DNA of 64,000 nt from Dyella_A ginsengisoli (GCF_044904665.1 NZ_JADIKM010000001.1:248001-312000), one strand, 5' to 3'. Positions 15,972 through 25,130 are shown, counted from the stretch's first letter. Notes: a model not told the origin generated them from the letters alone. Made by a program: numbers and translations.

Positions 15972-16283
15972 CGCGCGGTGCACGGGTTGCGCTGTGGCAT
16001 CACCGCAAGCATCCGCTCCGTGCCGTCTTCCGCGAGCTCAGGTAAAGCCCTTAGATGGCTCAGGGCGCGAGTGGTTTTGCTTCCTCGCCGCGGGGGCGAG
16101 GTTCAAGGCGTATGCGAGGTTCTGCTCTCCCCCCCGTTGGGAAGAGGGCTGGGGTAGGGGCGCTACGGAGCGCAATGCGCAAACTGTGTCGAGCACAGCG
16201 ACGCGTCGCACCAGCGGTGGTAGCCCGACGCACGTGCTGCCGGGGCGTGCCCCGCCCAGGCGCGGCCACGTCACGCCCCCCGC
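15972..16283. other. 312-bp gene-free stretch with repeat-like segments
   Basis: No convincing gene is seen here. The stretch holds a small hairpin CCTCGCC/GGCGAGG (16083-16101) and a purine/pyrimidine-skewed segment at 16124-16163 (CTCTCCCCCCC then GGGAAGAGGGCTGGGG). That segment looks like a dispersed repeat common in xanthomonads and relatives. A GGGGC/GCCCC palindrome follows at 16242-16253. One of these hairpins may end the hemN-fnr transcript, but no T tract is present. Confidence 0.4.
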
Positions 16284-17057
16284 TCAATCCGGCAGCAGGT
16301 TCTGCCCGATCTTCTCCAGCCCCTTGACGTCGAGCAGTTCCAGCTCGCGACCCTCGATGGCGATCAGGTGCTGGCTGCGGAAGCGGGTGAGCACGCGGCT
16401 CACCGTTTCGGCGGCGAGGCGCAGGTAGTTGGCGATGTCACCGCGCGACATGCTCAGCGTGAAGCGCGTGCCGGAGAACCCGCGTGCGGCGTAACGGCTG
16501 CCGAGGTCGCACAGGAAAGCAGCCATGCGCTCGTCCGCGCTGTGATCGCCGGCCAGCAGGCTGGCGGTGCCCAGCTCCTTGCTGAGCAGGCGGAACAGGT
16601 GCTGCTGTACCGCCGGCATGCGCGCGGCCAGCGCGCTCATCGCGGGGAACGAGAAGCGGCAGAACTGGGTGTTTTCCAGCGCGACCGCGTCGCACGGGAA
16701 ATGCTCGGGATAGATCGCGTTGAGGCCGATCACCTCGCCGGGCAGGTAGAAGCCCAGCACCTGCTCGCGGCCGTCCTTGTCGACCAGGCAGGTCTTCACC
16801 GTGCCGGCGCGCACCGCGAAGATCGCGCGGAACGGATCGCCGGTGCGGAACACGTGATCGCCGTTGCGGTAGGGCCCGACGTGCTCGACCAGGCAGTGCA
16901 GCGATTCCAGCTCGGGCTTGCCGTAGCCCACCGCGATGCAGGCGCCGGCAAAGGCGCAGGTGCGGCAGAAGTGGACCTCGTCGCCGTCGTTGGCGATGGG
17001 GCTGGGCGGATCGGGCAGGCGTCCTGCCGGATGACTGGAGCGCATCGTGGATGACAT
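16284..17057 (-). CDS. fnr: FNR-type oxygen-sensing transcription regulator
   Basis: This 257-aa Crp/Fnr-family regulator keeps the [4Fe-4S] ligands of true FNR: C31-x2-C34-x5-C40 near the N-terminus and a fourth Cys near 131 (ENTQFCRFSF). It should therefore sense oxygen directly rather than being a haem DNR/NNR type. The cyclic-nucleotide-like domain spans about 55-170. The helix-turn-helix near the C-terminus contains ETVSR, the residues that read TGA half-sites. It lies 14 bp downstream of hemN on the same strand, so it probably shares the hemN FNR promoter and regulates itself. Confidence 0.93.
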   Translation of the reverse strand: MSSTMRSSHPAGRLPDPPSPIANDGDEVHFCRTCAFAGACIAVGYGKPELESLHCLVEHVGPYRNGDHVFRTGDPFRAIFAVRAGTVKTCLVDKDGREQVLGFYLPGEVIGLNAIYPEHFPCDAVALENTQFCRFSFPAMSALAARMPAVQQHLFRLLSKELGTASLLAGDHSADERMAAFLCDLGSRYAARGFSGTRFTLSMSRGDIANYLRLAAETVSRVLTRFRSQHLIAIEGRELELLDVKGLEKIGQNLLPD

Positions 17058-17071
17058 CCGGTGGCGTGGGG

Positions 17072-18484
17072 TCAGATGGCGCGCGAGTAGCGTGTCGGCG
17101 ACGCGTCATCATCAAGGTACGCATCGAAGCACATCGCGATGATACGCAACAGAAGGCGTCCGCGCGAAGTCACCCGGATCATCCGGTCATCCAGCGTCAC
17201 CAGGCCGTCGTCGGCCAGCGCGCGCAGGCGCTCCAGAGCCTGCGCGAAATAAGTTGCGAAAACCAGCCGGTGGCGCGTGCCGAAGGCGGCCATGTCCAGC
17301 TCGCCGTGGCACATCAGCTCGCCGATGGCGGCGCGGCGGATCAGGTCGTCCTCGTCCAGGTGCAGGCCGCGGGCCACCGGCAGGCGGCCGGCGTCGAGCG
17401 CGGCGTAGTAGCCGGTGAGGTCGCGGGCGTTCTGGCTGTAGCTGTCGCCGATGCGGCCGATCGCGCTCACGCCCAGTCCCACGATGTCGCAGTCGCCGTG
17501 GGTGGAGTAGCCCTGGAAATTGCGCTGCAGCTGGCCGGCGCGCTGCGCCCGCGCCAGCTCGTCGTCGGCGCGGGCGAAGTGGTCCATGCCGATATAGACG
17601 TAGCCGGCCGCGGTGAGCCGTTCCAGCGCGCGGCCGAACAGCGCCAGCCGGGTCGCCGGATCGGGCAGTTCGGCCGCCTCGATCTGCTGCTGTGCCTTGA
17701 ACATCGCCGGCAGGTGCGCGTAGCCGTACACCGCCACGCGGTCCGGCGCCAGCGCGATCACTTCGGTGAGCGTGCGGTCGAAGCCGTCCAGCGTCTGCCG
17801 CGGCAGGCCGTAGATGAGATCCACGCTGGCCGAGGCGAAGCCGGCCTCGCGCGCCGCGTGCAGCACCTCGGCGGTCTGCGCCACGCTCTGGATGCGGTTC
17901 ACCGCCGCCTGCACGGCGGGATCGAAGTCCTGGATGCCCACCGAGATGCGGTTGAAGCCCAGCTCGGCCAGCCCGCGCACGTAGGCGGCATCGGCAAAGC
18001 GCGGATCGATCTCGATGCCGTATTCGCGCTCGTCGTCGCGCGCAAAGCTGAAGTGGCGCGCCAGCGACTCCATCAGCTCGCGCATGCGCGGCAGGTCGAG
18101 GAAGTTGGGCGTGCCGCCGCCGAAGTGCAGCTGGCGCACCGGACGGTCGCGGTCGAACAGCGGCGCGATCAGCTCGATTTCGCGCACCAGCCGCTCCAGA
18201 TAGCGGTCCGCCTTGCCCACGTCGCGGGTGATCACCCGGTTGCAGCCGCAGTAGAAGCACGGGCTCATGCAGAACGGCACGTGCACGTACAGCGACAGCG
18301 GGCGCGGGATCGGCTCCTCGTTGGAGTCGCGGATCGCCCTGCGCAGTGCCGTCTCGTCGAAGTCGGCGCGGAACTGCGGTGCGGTCGGATAGCTGGTGTA
18401 GCGCGGACCGTTGACGTCGTAGCGGGCGATCAGCGCGGCGTCGAAGGTCGGCGGTTCGATGGGGGCGGCGGCGATGGTTTCCAT
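17072..18484 (-). CDS. hemN: Oxygen-independent coproporphyrinogen III oxidase
   Basis: HemN is a radical SAM enzyme that decarboxylates coproporphyrinogen III to protoporphyrinogen IX without oxygen, so haem can be made anaerobically. The 470-aa protein has NGPRYTSYPTAPQF near its start and the cluster motif CMSPCFYCGC (about 73-82), with the extra Cys typical of HemN. The ATG at 18484 is preferred over a GTG at 18493 because the GTG overlaps the predicted -10 box; no other Met precedes the conserved N-terminus. With the ATG, the transcript would have almost no leader. It heads a hemN-fnr operon. Confidence 0.95.
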   Translation of the reverse strand: METIAAAPIEPPTFDAALIARYDVNGPRYTSYPTAPQFRADFDETALRRAIRDSNEEPIPRPLSLYVHVPFCMSPCFYCGCNRVITRDVGKADRYLERLVREIELIAPLFDRDRPVRQLHFGGGTPNFLDLPRMRELMESLARHFSFARDDEREYGIEIDPRFADAAYVRGLAELGFNRISVGIQDFDPAVQAAVNRIQSVAQTAEVLHAAREAGFASASVDLIYGLPRQTLDGFDRTLTEVIALAPDRVAVYGYAHLPAMFKAQQQIEAAELPDPATRLALFGRALERLTAAGYVYIGMDHFARADDELARAQRAGQLQRNFQGYSTHGDCDIVGLGVSAIGRIGDSYSQNARDLTGYYAALDAGRLPVARGLHLDEDDLIRRAAIGELMCHGELDMAAFGTRHRLVFATYFAQALERLRALADDGLVTLDDRMIRVTSRGRLLLRIIAMCFDAYLDDDASPTRYSRAI

Positions 18485-18491
18485 GCCGCGC

Positions 18492-18533
18492 ACTGTCGCC
18501 GGTGTCCGCGCACTTCGCCTTGACCGGGATCAG
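18492..18533 (-). promoter_or_regulatory. FNR box and promoter of hemN-fnr, predicted leaderless
   Basis: On the minus strand CTGATCCCGGTCAA (18533-18520) is followed after exactly 22 bp by GACAGT (18497-18492). Class II spacing places the transcription start at about 18485, one base before the hemN ATG. Unlike the other four FNR promoters here, there is no room for a ribosome binding site. Confidence 0.75.
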
Positions 18534-18602
18534 GCGTCGAGGACATGGGCCCACCGGCGTTCCGGCCGCGAAAAGCCTCTCACATGGGTAGCACAGTATT
18601 TG

Positions 18603-18930
18603 TGGGCCCGCCAGGACTCGAACCTGGAACCAAGGGATTCGCTTGTTCCGAAGGTTTCCCCTCGGCGCGGACTATCTCTTCGCCCGCCGTGCGACGCAGT
18701 GATGCGCGTACGGGTGGGGCGCGGGACGCTCGAGCCTGTGATCAAGGGCACTGCAGCCCTCAGGTAGTCTCTGCACCTTCCGCCGGTGTACCGGCGGCTT
18801 GGCTCAGGGTTGCCACCGGCCGCGTTGCGCCGCTGAGGTTTCCCTGAATTCATCCCGATCCCAGCCGCGGATTACGCCGCGGTGGCACCTTTCGATGAGT
18901 CCCCTGCTCTAACCATTGAGCTACAGGCCC
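18603..18930 (-). tRNA. tRNA-Ile2 (anticodon CAU, lysidine type) interrupted by a group I intron
   Basis: The 5' half (18930-18895, 36 nt) gives GGGCCTG acceptor strand, a GCTC/GAGC D arm and GGGGACTCAT up to anticodon base 36. The 3' half (18639-18603, 37 nt) gives AATCCC, the T arm CCAGGTTCGAGTCCTGG and CGGGCCCA. Joined, they form a normal 73-nt cloverleaf with loop CUCAUAA and stem GGGGA/UCCCU. Its body resembles Escherichia coli tRNA-Ile2 (GAGCAGGCGACUCAUAAUCGC region) far more than elongator Met tRNA, so C34 should be changed to lysidine by TilS to read AUA. CCA is not encoded. It lies next to rpoD. Confidence 0.93.
18640..18894 (-). other. Group I self-splicing intron in the tRNA-Ile2 anticodon loop
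   Basis: This 255-nt insert lies between bases 36 and 37. Intron numbering is 1-255. P1: exon CAU pairs with GUG (7-9) with U-G at the splice site. P2: CCGCGG/CCGCGG (13-18/25-30). P4: CAGGG/CCCUG (49-53/86-90). P7, the guanosine site: GACUA/UAGUC (126-130/221-225). P9: CCGAGGG with GAAA loop (237-240). The last base is G (omega G). Core strings GGGAAACC, GAGCCAAG, GCAGAGACUA and AGAUAGUCC match my memory of the 205-nt Azoarcus tRNA-Ile intron. No open reading frame lies inside. P3 and P8 were not resolved by eye. Confidence 0.92.
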
Positions 18931-18992
18931 ATGCTCGCATGGTAGCAACGAATCGTGCCGCAGGCTCCGTTTTTTCGGATTATGGTTGCAGC

Positions 18993-19379
18993 ATGGAATC
19001 CAGACGAAAGTGCGTAGTGTGCCGAAAGCTGCTGGCGGGTCGGCAGCGAAAATTCTGTTCGCGCGGCTGCAAGAACAAGGACACCAACCACCGTCACCAA
19101 AGCTACGCCTGTCAGCAGGCACGCGGCCTCCGGCGCAAGTGCCTGCTTATCGCGGAAGCCGGCGGACGTTGCACCCGCTGCGGGTACTCAAGGAATCTGG
19201 CCGCGCTGACATGGCACCACGCGGATCCGGCGAAGAAGTCGTTCAACCTCGACATGCGCGCCCTGTCAAACCGGAGCGATGGCGAGGTCCGGTCAGAGCT
19301 CGCGAAATGCATCCTTCTATGCGCCAACTGTCACGCCGAGGAACACTTTCCCGATCTGGCGGCGGTGAGCAGGTCCTGA
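18993..19379 (+). CDS. Small HNH endonuclease-like protein
   Basis: This 128-aa protein has an N-terminal zinc-finger-like part (CVVC at about 8-11 and CSRGC about 22-26) and an HNH domain: GGRCTRCGYS, TWHHADPAKK and KCILLCANCHAEEH. The cysteine pairs and the HH/NCH residues are those of zinc-bound HNH nucleases. It runs away from the intron-bearing tRNA, 62 bp from its 5' end, on the other strand. It could be a free-standing homing-type nuclease linked to the intron, or an unrelated conserved HNH protein; sequence alone cannot decide. The ATG at 18993 directly precedes the first zinc motif. Confidence 0.82.
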   Translation: MESRRKCVVCRKLLAGRQRKFCSRGCKNKDTNHRHQSYACQQARGLRRKCLLIAEAGGRCTRCGYSRNLAALTWHHADPAKKSFNLDMRALSNRSDGEVRSELAKCILLCANCHAEEHFPDLAAVSRS

Positions 19380-19382
19380 AAT

Positions 19383-19410
19383 GACAACGGCCGCATGCGC
19401 GGCCGTTGTC
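19383..19410. terminator. Hairpin between the convergent HNH and rpoD genes
   Basis: A perfect 12-bp stem GACAACGGCCGC / GCGGCCGTTGTC with an ATGC loop lies 3 bp after the HNH stop and 20 bp beyond the rpoD stop. It could serve both convergent genes, but neither side has a strong T tract, so its strength is uncertain. Confidence 0.55.
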
Positions 19411-19429
19411 GATTACCAGGTGGCGGCGC

Positions 19430-21292
<1,863 letters not shown>

Positions 21293-21321
21293 ACCTACCG
21301 CCGCGGATGCAGGAACCGATC

Positions 21322-21350
21322 AGTATAACGATGTGCTGCTTTTTTGACCA
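21322..21350 (-). promoter_or_regulatory. Sigma-70 promoter of rpoD
   Basis: On the minus strand TGGTCA (21350-21345) and TATACT (21327-21322) are separated by exactly 17 bp with an A-rich start to the spacer. They lie about 30 bp upstream of the rpoD ATG. Confidence 0.65.
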
Positions 21351-21436
21351 GTTTTCAAGTGGGGTTCGAAAGCGGATCGGGCAGCAAGAATCGCGCCAGA
21401 TCGCGCCGTGACACGGGTGTGTGTGCGGGCGGGCCA

Positions 21437-21874
21437 TCAGCTTTCGAGCCAGAAGGTGACCGGTCCGTCGTTGACCAGATGCACCTGCATATGGGCGCCG
21501 AAGCGGCCGGTTTCCACCCGCGGGTGCGCAAGGCGGGCCAGCTCGACCAGGCGATCGAACCAGTGCCGGCCGTGCTCGGGCGCGGCAGCCGTGGTGAAAC
21601 TCGGTCGCATGCCGGAACGGGTGTCGGCGGCCAGGGTGAACTGGCTCACCAGCAGCAGGTCGCCGCCGATGTCGGCGACCGAGCGGTTCATCTTGCCGGC
21701 TTCGTCGGCAAACACACGGTAACCGAGCAGGCGCTGCAGCATGCGCTGCGCCTGTGGCTCGCCGTCGTGCGGCTGCACCGCCACCAGGGCCAGCAGGCCC
21801 GGGCCGATGGTGCCGACAGTTTCGTGGTCGACGGACACATGCGCGCTGGTGACGCGCTGGATCAGGGCGATCAT
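21437..21874 (-). CDS. dtd: D-aminoacyl-tRNA deacylase
   Basis: Dtd removes D-amino acids wrongly loaded on tRNA, acting as a dimer in the cytoplasm. This 145-aa protein has the normal length and both signature motifs: SQFTLAAD (about 77-84) and the C-terminal NDGPVTFWLES with the Gly-cisPro element. It lies upstream of rpoD on the same strand with a promoter for rpoD in between, so it is probably its own unit. Confidence 0.95.
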   Translation of the reverse strand: MIALIQRVTSAHVSVDHETVGTIGPGLLALVAVQPHDGEPQAQRMLQRLLGYRVFADEAGKMNRSVADIGGDLLLVSQFTLAADTRSGMRPSFTTAAAPEHGRHWFDRLVELARLAHPRVETGRFGAHMQVHLVNDGPVTFWLES

Positions 21875-21961
21875 GCGGGGTTCCGAAACGGGTGCTGCAG
21901 CTTATCGCGATCGCCATGCGCCGGCAGCGGGCGGCGGCGGTGCTTCGACTAAACTGGCGCG

Positions 21962-22867
21962 ATGCGTGCAGACATCTACCTGATCTATCTCCTGCTGCGC
22001 CTGCTGGCACTGCTGCCCCTGCGCGCCCTGCACGCCCTGGGTGCCGGGATCGGCCGGCTGCTGCTGGCGCTGGGCGCGCGCAGCGCCGACGTCGCCGCGG
22101 TGAACCTGGCGATCACCTGCCCCGGACTCGATGCGGCTGCCCGTCGCGCGCTGCTGCGCGAGGCGATGGCCGAGGGCGGCAAATCGGTGACCGAGATCAT
22201 CAAGGTGTGGGGCAGCGGCGCCGGGCGCGCGCTGCAACTGGTGCGCGAGGTGCGCGGCGCGGAGCTGTTCGACGCGGCGCTGGCCAGCGGCAAGGGGGTG
22301 ATCATCGCCGCACCGCATCTGGGCTGCTGGGAATTGCTCAACTACTGGCTGTGCAGCCGCACGCCGATGGCCATTCTCTACCGGCCGCCGCGGATCGCTG
22401 CGATCGAGCAGCTGCTGCGCAAGGTACGCGGCGCGCTGGCGCCCGAGCAGGTGCGCGCCGAAGGCGCTGGCGTGCGCACGTTGTACAAGCGGCTGGCGGC
22501 CGGCGGCACGGTGGGCATCCTGCCCGACCAGAAGCCACGCGCCGGCGATGGCGAGATCGCGCCGTTCTTCGGTCGAGACGCGCTGACCATGGTGCTGCTG
22601 CCGCGGCTGGCCGCGCGCACCGGCGCGACCGTGCTGTTTGCCTTCGCCGAGCGGCTGCCGCGCGGGGCGGGTTTCCGCATCCATCTGCTGCCGGCGCCGG
22701 CCGGGCTGGGCGATGCCGATCTCGCAACGGCCTGCGCCGCGCTCAACCGCGGCGTGGAAACCTGCGTGGAGCACGCCTTTGCGCAGTACCAGTGGCAGTA
22801 CAAGCGTTTTTCGGCCGACGGGCTGGTGAGCCCGTACGACGGTCCGGGCCGCGTCGCGGTCGACTGA
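21962..22867 (+). CDS. Lysophospholipid/lipid A acyltransferase (LpxL/HtrB family)
   Basis: This 301-aa inner-membrane enzyme probably adds a secondary acyl chain to lipid A. It has an N-terminal hydrophobic anchor, the catalytic HxxxxE motif HLGCWE (about 119-124), and the family segments ILYRPPR and GILPDQKPRAGDGE. The chain added (LpxL, LpxM or LpxP type) cannot be told from the sequence, so no symbol is given. It is divergent from dtd and is followed by a MITE-like element. Confidence 0.9.
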   Translation: MRADIYLIYLLLRLLALLPLRALHALGAGIGRLLLALGARSADVAAVNLAITCPGLDAAARRALLREAMAEGGKSVTEIIKVWGSGAGRALQLVREVRGAELFDAALASGKGVIIAAPHLGCWELLNYWLCSRTPMAILYRPPRIAAIEQLLRKVRGALAPEQVRAEGAGVRTLYKRLAAGGTVGILPDQKPRAGDGEIAPFFGRDALTMVLLPRLAARTGATVLFAFAERLPRGAGFRIHLLPAPAGLGDADLATACAALNRGVETCVEHAFAQYQWQYKRFSADGLVSPYDGPGRVAVD

Positions 22868-22884
22868 TTCCCTCGGCCGTCTTG

Positions 22885-23046
22885 GCAGCCTGTCGGACTT
22901 GAGTTGGCCCGGCTGAAAATCCTTCTGCGCGGTCCATATCTCCGCCGCTTATTGGCCCATGGCGCCACCATGGGCCGGCGAACCGTCGAACATCTGTCCT
23001 CACGCAGACGGGCTTTCGCCTCGACCACTCAAGTCCGACAGGCTGC
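22885..23046. mobile_element. MITE-like element with 19-bp terminal inverted repeats
   Basis: A 162-bp segment is bounded by perfect 19-bp inverted repeats, GCAGCCTGTCGGACTTGAG at 22885-22903 and its complement at 23028-23046. An internal hairpin GGCCCATGG/CCATGGGCC surrounds a short loop near 22960-22980. There is no coding capacity. The right repeat ends on the first base of the stop codon (minus strand) of the neighbouring TPR gene. This is the structure of a small non-autonomous transposable element or a large paired-REP unit; no target duplication is obvious. Confidence 0.65.
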
Positions 23047-23363
23047 TAGCGCGCCAGCCGTTTGAGGAAGACGGTCATTTCCTTCGCCGCTTGCTGGTCG
23101 CCGCGTTCGCTGGCCACGACGATGCCCTGCCGCCACGCGGCGGCGGCGCCGTGGTGGTCGTGCAGGGCGAGGCAGGCCTTGCCCAGCGCCTTCCAGGCGG
23201 CGGAATAGCGCGGGTCGAACTCGACCGCGCGCTGCAGTTCGGCGCGCGCGGTGGCCGCATCGCCCTCGTCCAGCAGCGCGCTGCCCAGGGAGTACCGCAG
23301 CAGCGCGCCGTCGCGCGGTCCGCCGCACTGGGCGCGCAGGGCCGCGATGCGGTCGCTGTTCAC
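23046..23363 (-). CDS. Small TPR-repeat protein
   Basis: This 105-aa protein has about two tetratricopeptide repeats, visible as GSALLDEGDAATARAELQRAVEFDP (cited as pattern) and AWKALGKACLALHDHHGAAAAW. TPRs hold protein partners; the partner is unknown. The GTG start overlaps the stop of the GT39 gene (GTGA), so the two are translationally coupled. Its stop codon coincides with the end of the neighbouring inverted-repeat element, so the insertion may have reshaped the 3' end. Confidence 0.75.
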   Translation of the reverse strand: MNSDRIAALRAQCGGPRDGALLRYSLGSALLDEGDAATARAELQRAVEFDPRYSAAWKALGKACLALHDHHGAAAAWRQGIVVASERGDQQAAKEMTVFLKRLAR

Positions 23364-25072
23364 GGCCGCAGCGGCGCCGGATAGATGCGGGTGGGCGTGG
23401 CCGGCTCGGGCGGCTGGCGGCCCGCCTGCACGTCGGCCAGCACGGGGGCCTGCCAGATCACGATCCACGACGAGCGGAACGGCTGCACCAGCAGCGCGTA
23501 GCGGCGATCGTCGGCACCGAGTTTTTCCGGATGGGTGACGATCACCCCGTTCGGATGCTCCTGGGCGAACGCGGCGATCGCCCCCTCGCCGCGCATCTCG
23601 GTGATCGGCCGGGTCAGCCGAGCGGCGAAGTGGAACTGTGCGTCGTAGGCGCCCACGTAGGCGATCGGGCGCTGCTCGGCTTCGGCCGCCGCCAGCAGCT
23701 CGTTCGAAGGCGTGAGGTCGTACTTGTGCCACGCGGTGAGCGTGAACAGTGTGTTGAACGCCAGCGTGCCGACCAGCCCCGCCACCGCCAGTCGCCGCAT
23801 CTCGCCGCGTCCGCGCAGCAGCAGCAGCGCGCCCAGCAGCGCGAACAGGATGGCGAAGTAGCGGCTGTAGCCGACCGCCTCGTCGAACCACTCGCCGTGC
23901 AGTCGATCGCCAGCCACCAGCGTCGGCAGCACGAACAGGAACACCGCCAGCAACATGCCACCGATAGCCAGCGGCCAGGTGCCCAGCCACGCGGAGGTGG
24001 CCAGTCGCGGATGCTGCTCGCGCAGCAGCGCGATCGCGCCGGCCAGCAGCAGGCAGCCGCCGCCCAGCTCGGGCAGCGGGTAGTACAGCTGCTTGCCGCT
24101 GATCAGCGAAAACGTGACGAACGCCGGCAGCAGCCAGCACAGTGCGAAGCGGATGCCGGGCGGCAGCGGCCGGCGCAGCATGCCGAGCGCGACGACGGCG
24201 CGCGGCCAGGCGCTCAGCGGGAACATCAGCACCGGAATCGCCAGCAGATACCACCACACGGGACGGGCATGGTTCTGCAGGTCCTGCGCCGGCGCGATGC
24301 CGTTGACCACGCGCGCCGCGGTCTGGGTGAAGAACAGCCGCTGGCGGTACGCCTCGCCGCCGCTGAAGCCCGCCGGCAGCGCCCACGCCAGCAGCATGCC
24401 GGCGCCGAGCAGCACGCCGAGCAGGCCGCGGCCGTACCAGCGCGCGCGGTGTTGGTTGGCCCAGTCGCTCCACAGCGGCCCGAGCAGCCACGGAAACATC
24501 ACGTGCAGCAGCGTCACCGGGCCCTTGGTCAACAGGCCGAAGCCAATGAACAAGCCGAACAGCAACCAGCGCGGCTCGGCGCGGCGGGCGGTGGGCACCA
24601 GGCACAGCAGCGCGGCCAGCGACCACACCGCCAGCGGCACGTCGTACATGATCTGCAGACCGAACAGGAACGCGTAGCTCAGCGACAGCAGCATCCACGG
24701 CGTGGCGCGCGCCACCCACGGGCGCTCGGGGAACAGCCGCCGCGCGATCACCGATACCAGCACCAGCTGCGCGCCGCCGAAGATCACTTCCAGCACCCGC
24801 GGCCACACGTCGCTGACGCCGAACGCGAACCAGCCGGCGTGGATCATCCAGAACAGCAGCGGCGCCTTCTCGCTGTACGGCGCGCCGTTGACGTGCGGCA
24901 CCAGCCAGTGACCCTCGTTCCACATCTCCCAGGCGACCGCGAGCGTGCGGGTGGAGAACAGTGGCGTCGGCCCGTGCGCGAAGATCGCCAGCAGCGCGGC
25001 GGCCGTCCACAGCGGCAGCCACGGCCACAGGGCGCGCAGGTGTTCGGAACGGCGATAGGCGTTGGATGTCAC
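23360..25072 (-). CDS. ArnT/GT39-like membrane glycosyltransferase
   Basis: This 570-aa protein has a dozen or so membrane helices and the fold pattern of the ArnT/PMT superfamily (WEMWNEGHWLVPH, APYSEKAPLLFW, LLTKGPVTLL, SGKQLYYPLPELG). Such enzymes move a sugar from a polyprenyl phosphate donor to lipid A or another acceptor. The usual acidic DE pair in the first periplasmic loop is replaced by ST here (PLFSTRTLAV), so activity or substrate may differ. The GTG at 25072 is preferred over a TTG at 25084 because TTGAGG there serves as its ribosome binding site. Confidence 0.85.
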   Translation of the reverse strand: MTSNAYRRSEHLRALWPWLPLWTAAALLAIFAHGPTPLFSTRTLAVAWEMWNEGHWLVPHVNGAPYSEKAPLLFWMIHAGWFAFGVSDVWPRVLEVIFGGAQLVLVSVIARRLFPERPWVARATPWMLLSLSYAFLFGLQIMYDVPLAVWSLAALLCLVPTARRAEPRWLLFGLFIGFGLLTKGPVTLLHVMFPWLLGPLWSDWANQHRARWYGRGLLGVLLGAGMLLAWALPAGFSGGEAYRQRLFFTQTAARVVNGIAPAQDLQNHARPVWWYLLAIPVLMFPLSAWPRAVVALGMLRRPLPPGIRFALCWLLPAFVTFSLISGKQLYYPLPELGGGCLLLAGAIALLREQHPRLATSAWLGTWPLAIGGMLLAVFLFVLPTLVAGDRLHGEWFDEAVGYSRYFAILFALLGALLLLRGRGEMRRLAVAGLVGTLAFNTLFTLTAWHKYDLTPSNELLAAAEAEQRPIAYVGAYDAQFHFAARLTRPITEMRGEGAIAAFAQEHPNGVIVTHPEKLGADDRRYALLVQPFRSSWIVIWQAPVLADVQAGRQPPEPATPTRIYPAPLRP

Positions 25073-25130
25073 GGTTGGCCTCAAGGCAGGGTCAGCGCCG
25101 CATTCTAGCCGTCCCCGGTGGGCCGCCGGC

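Noticed and set aside
16284..17057. Calling the regulator DNR/NNR (haem-based NO sensor)
   Set aside because: All four FNR-type cluster cysteines are present (C31, C34, C40 and one near 131), which DNR proteins lack.
18485..18493. GTG at 18493 as the hemN start
   Set aside because: It overlaps the predicted -10 box of the only promoter seen, and the added three residues are not conserved; the ATG at 18484 is preferred.
18640..18894. Intron-encoded homing endonuclease
   Set aside because: No open frame in the 255-nt insert could encode one; the only HNH gene lies outside the tRNA on the other strand.
18603..18930. A broken tRNA or two tRNA fragments (pseudogene)
   Set aside because: Both halves pair perfectly in every stem once joined, and the insert has the catalytic core of a group I intron, so a split but functional gene is the better reading.
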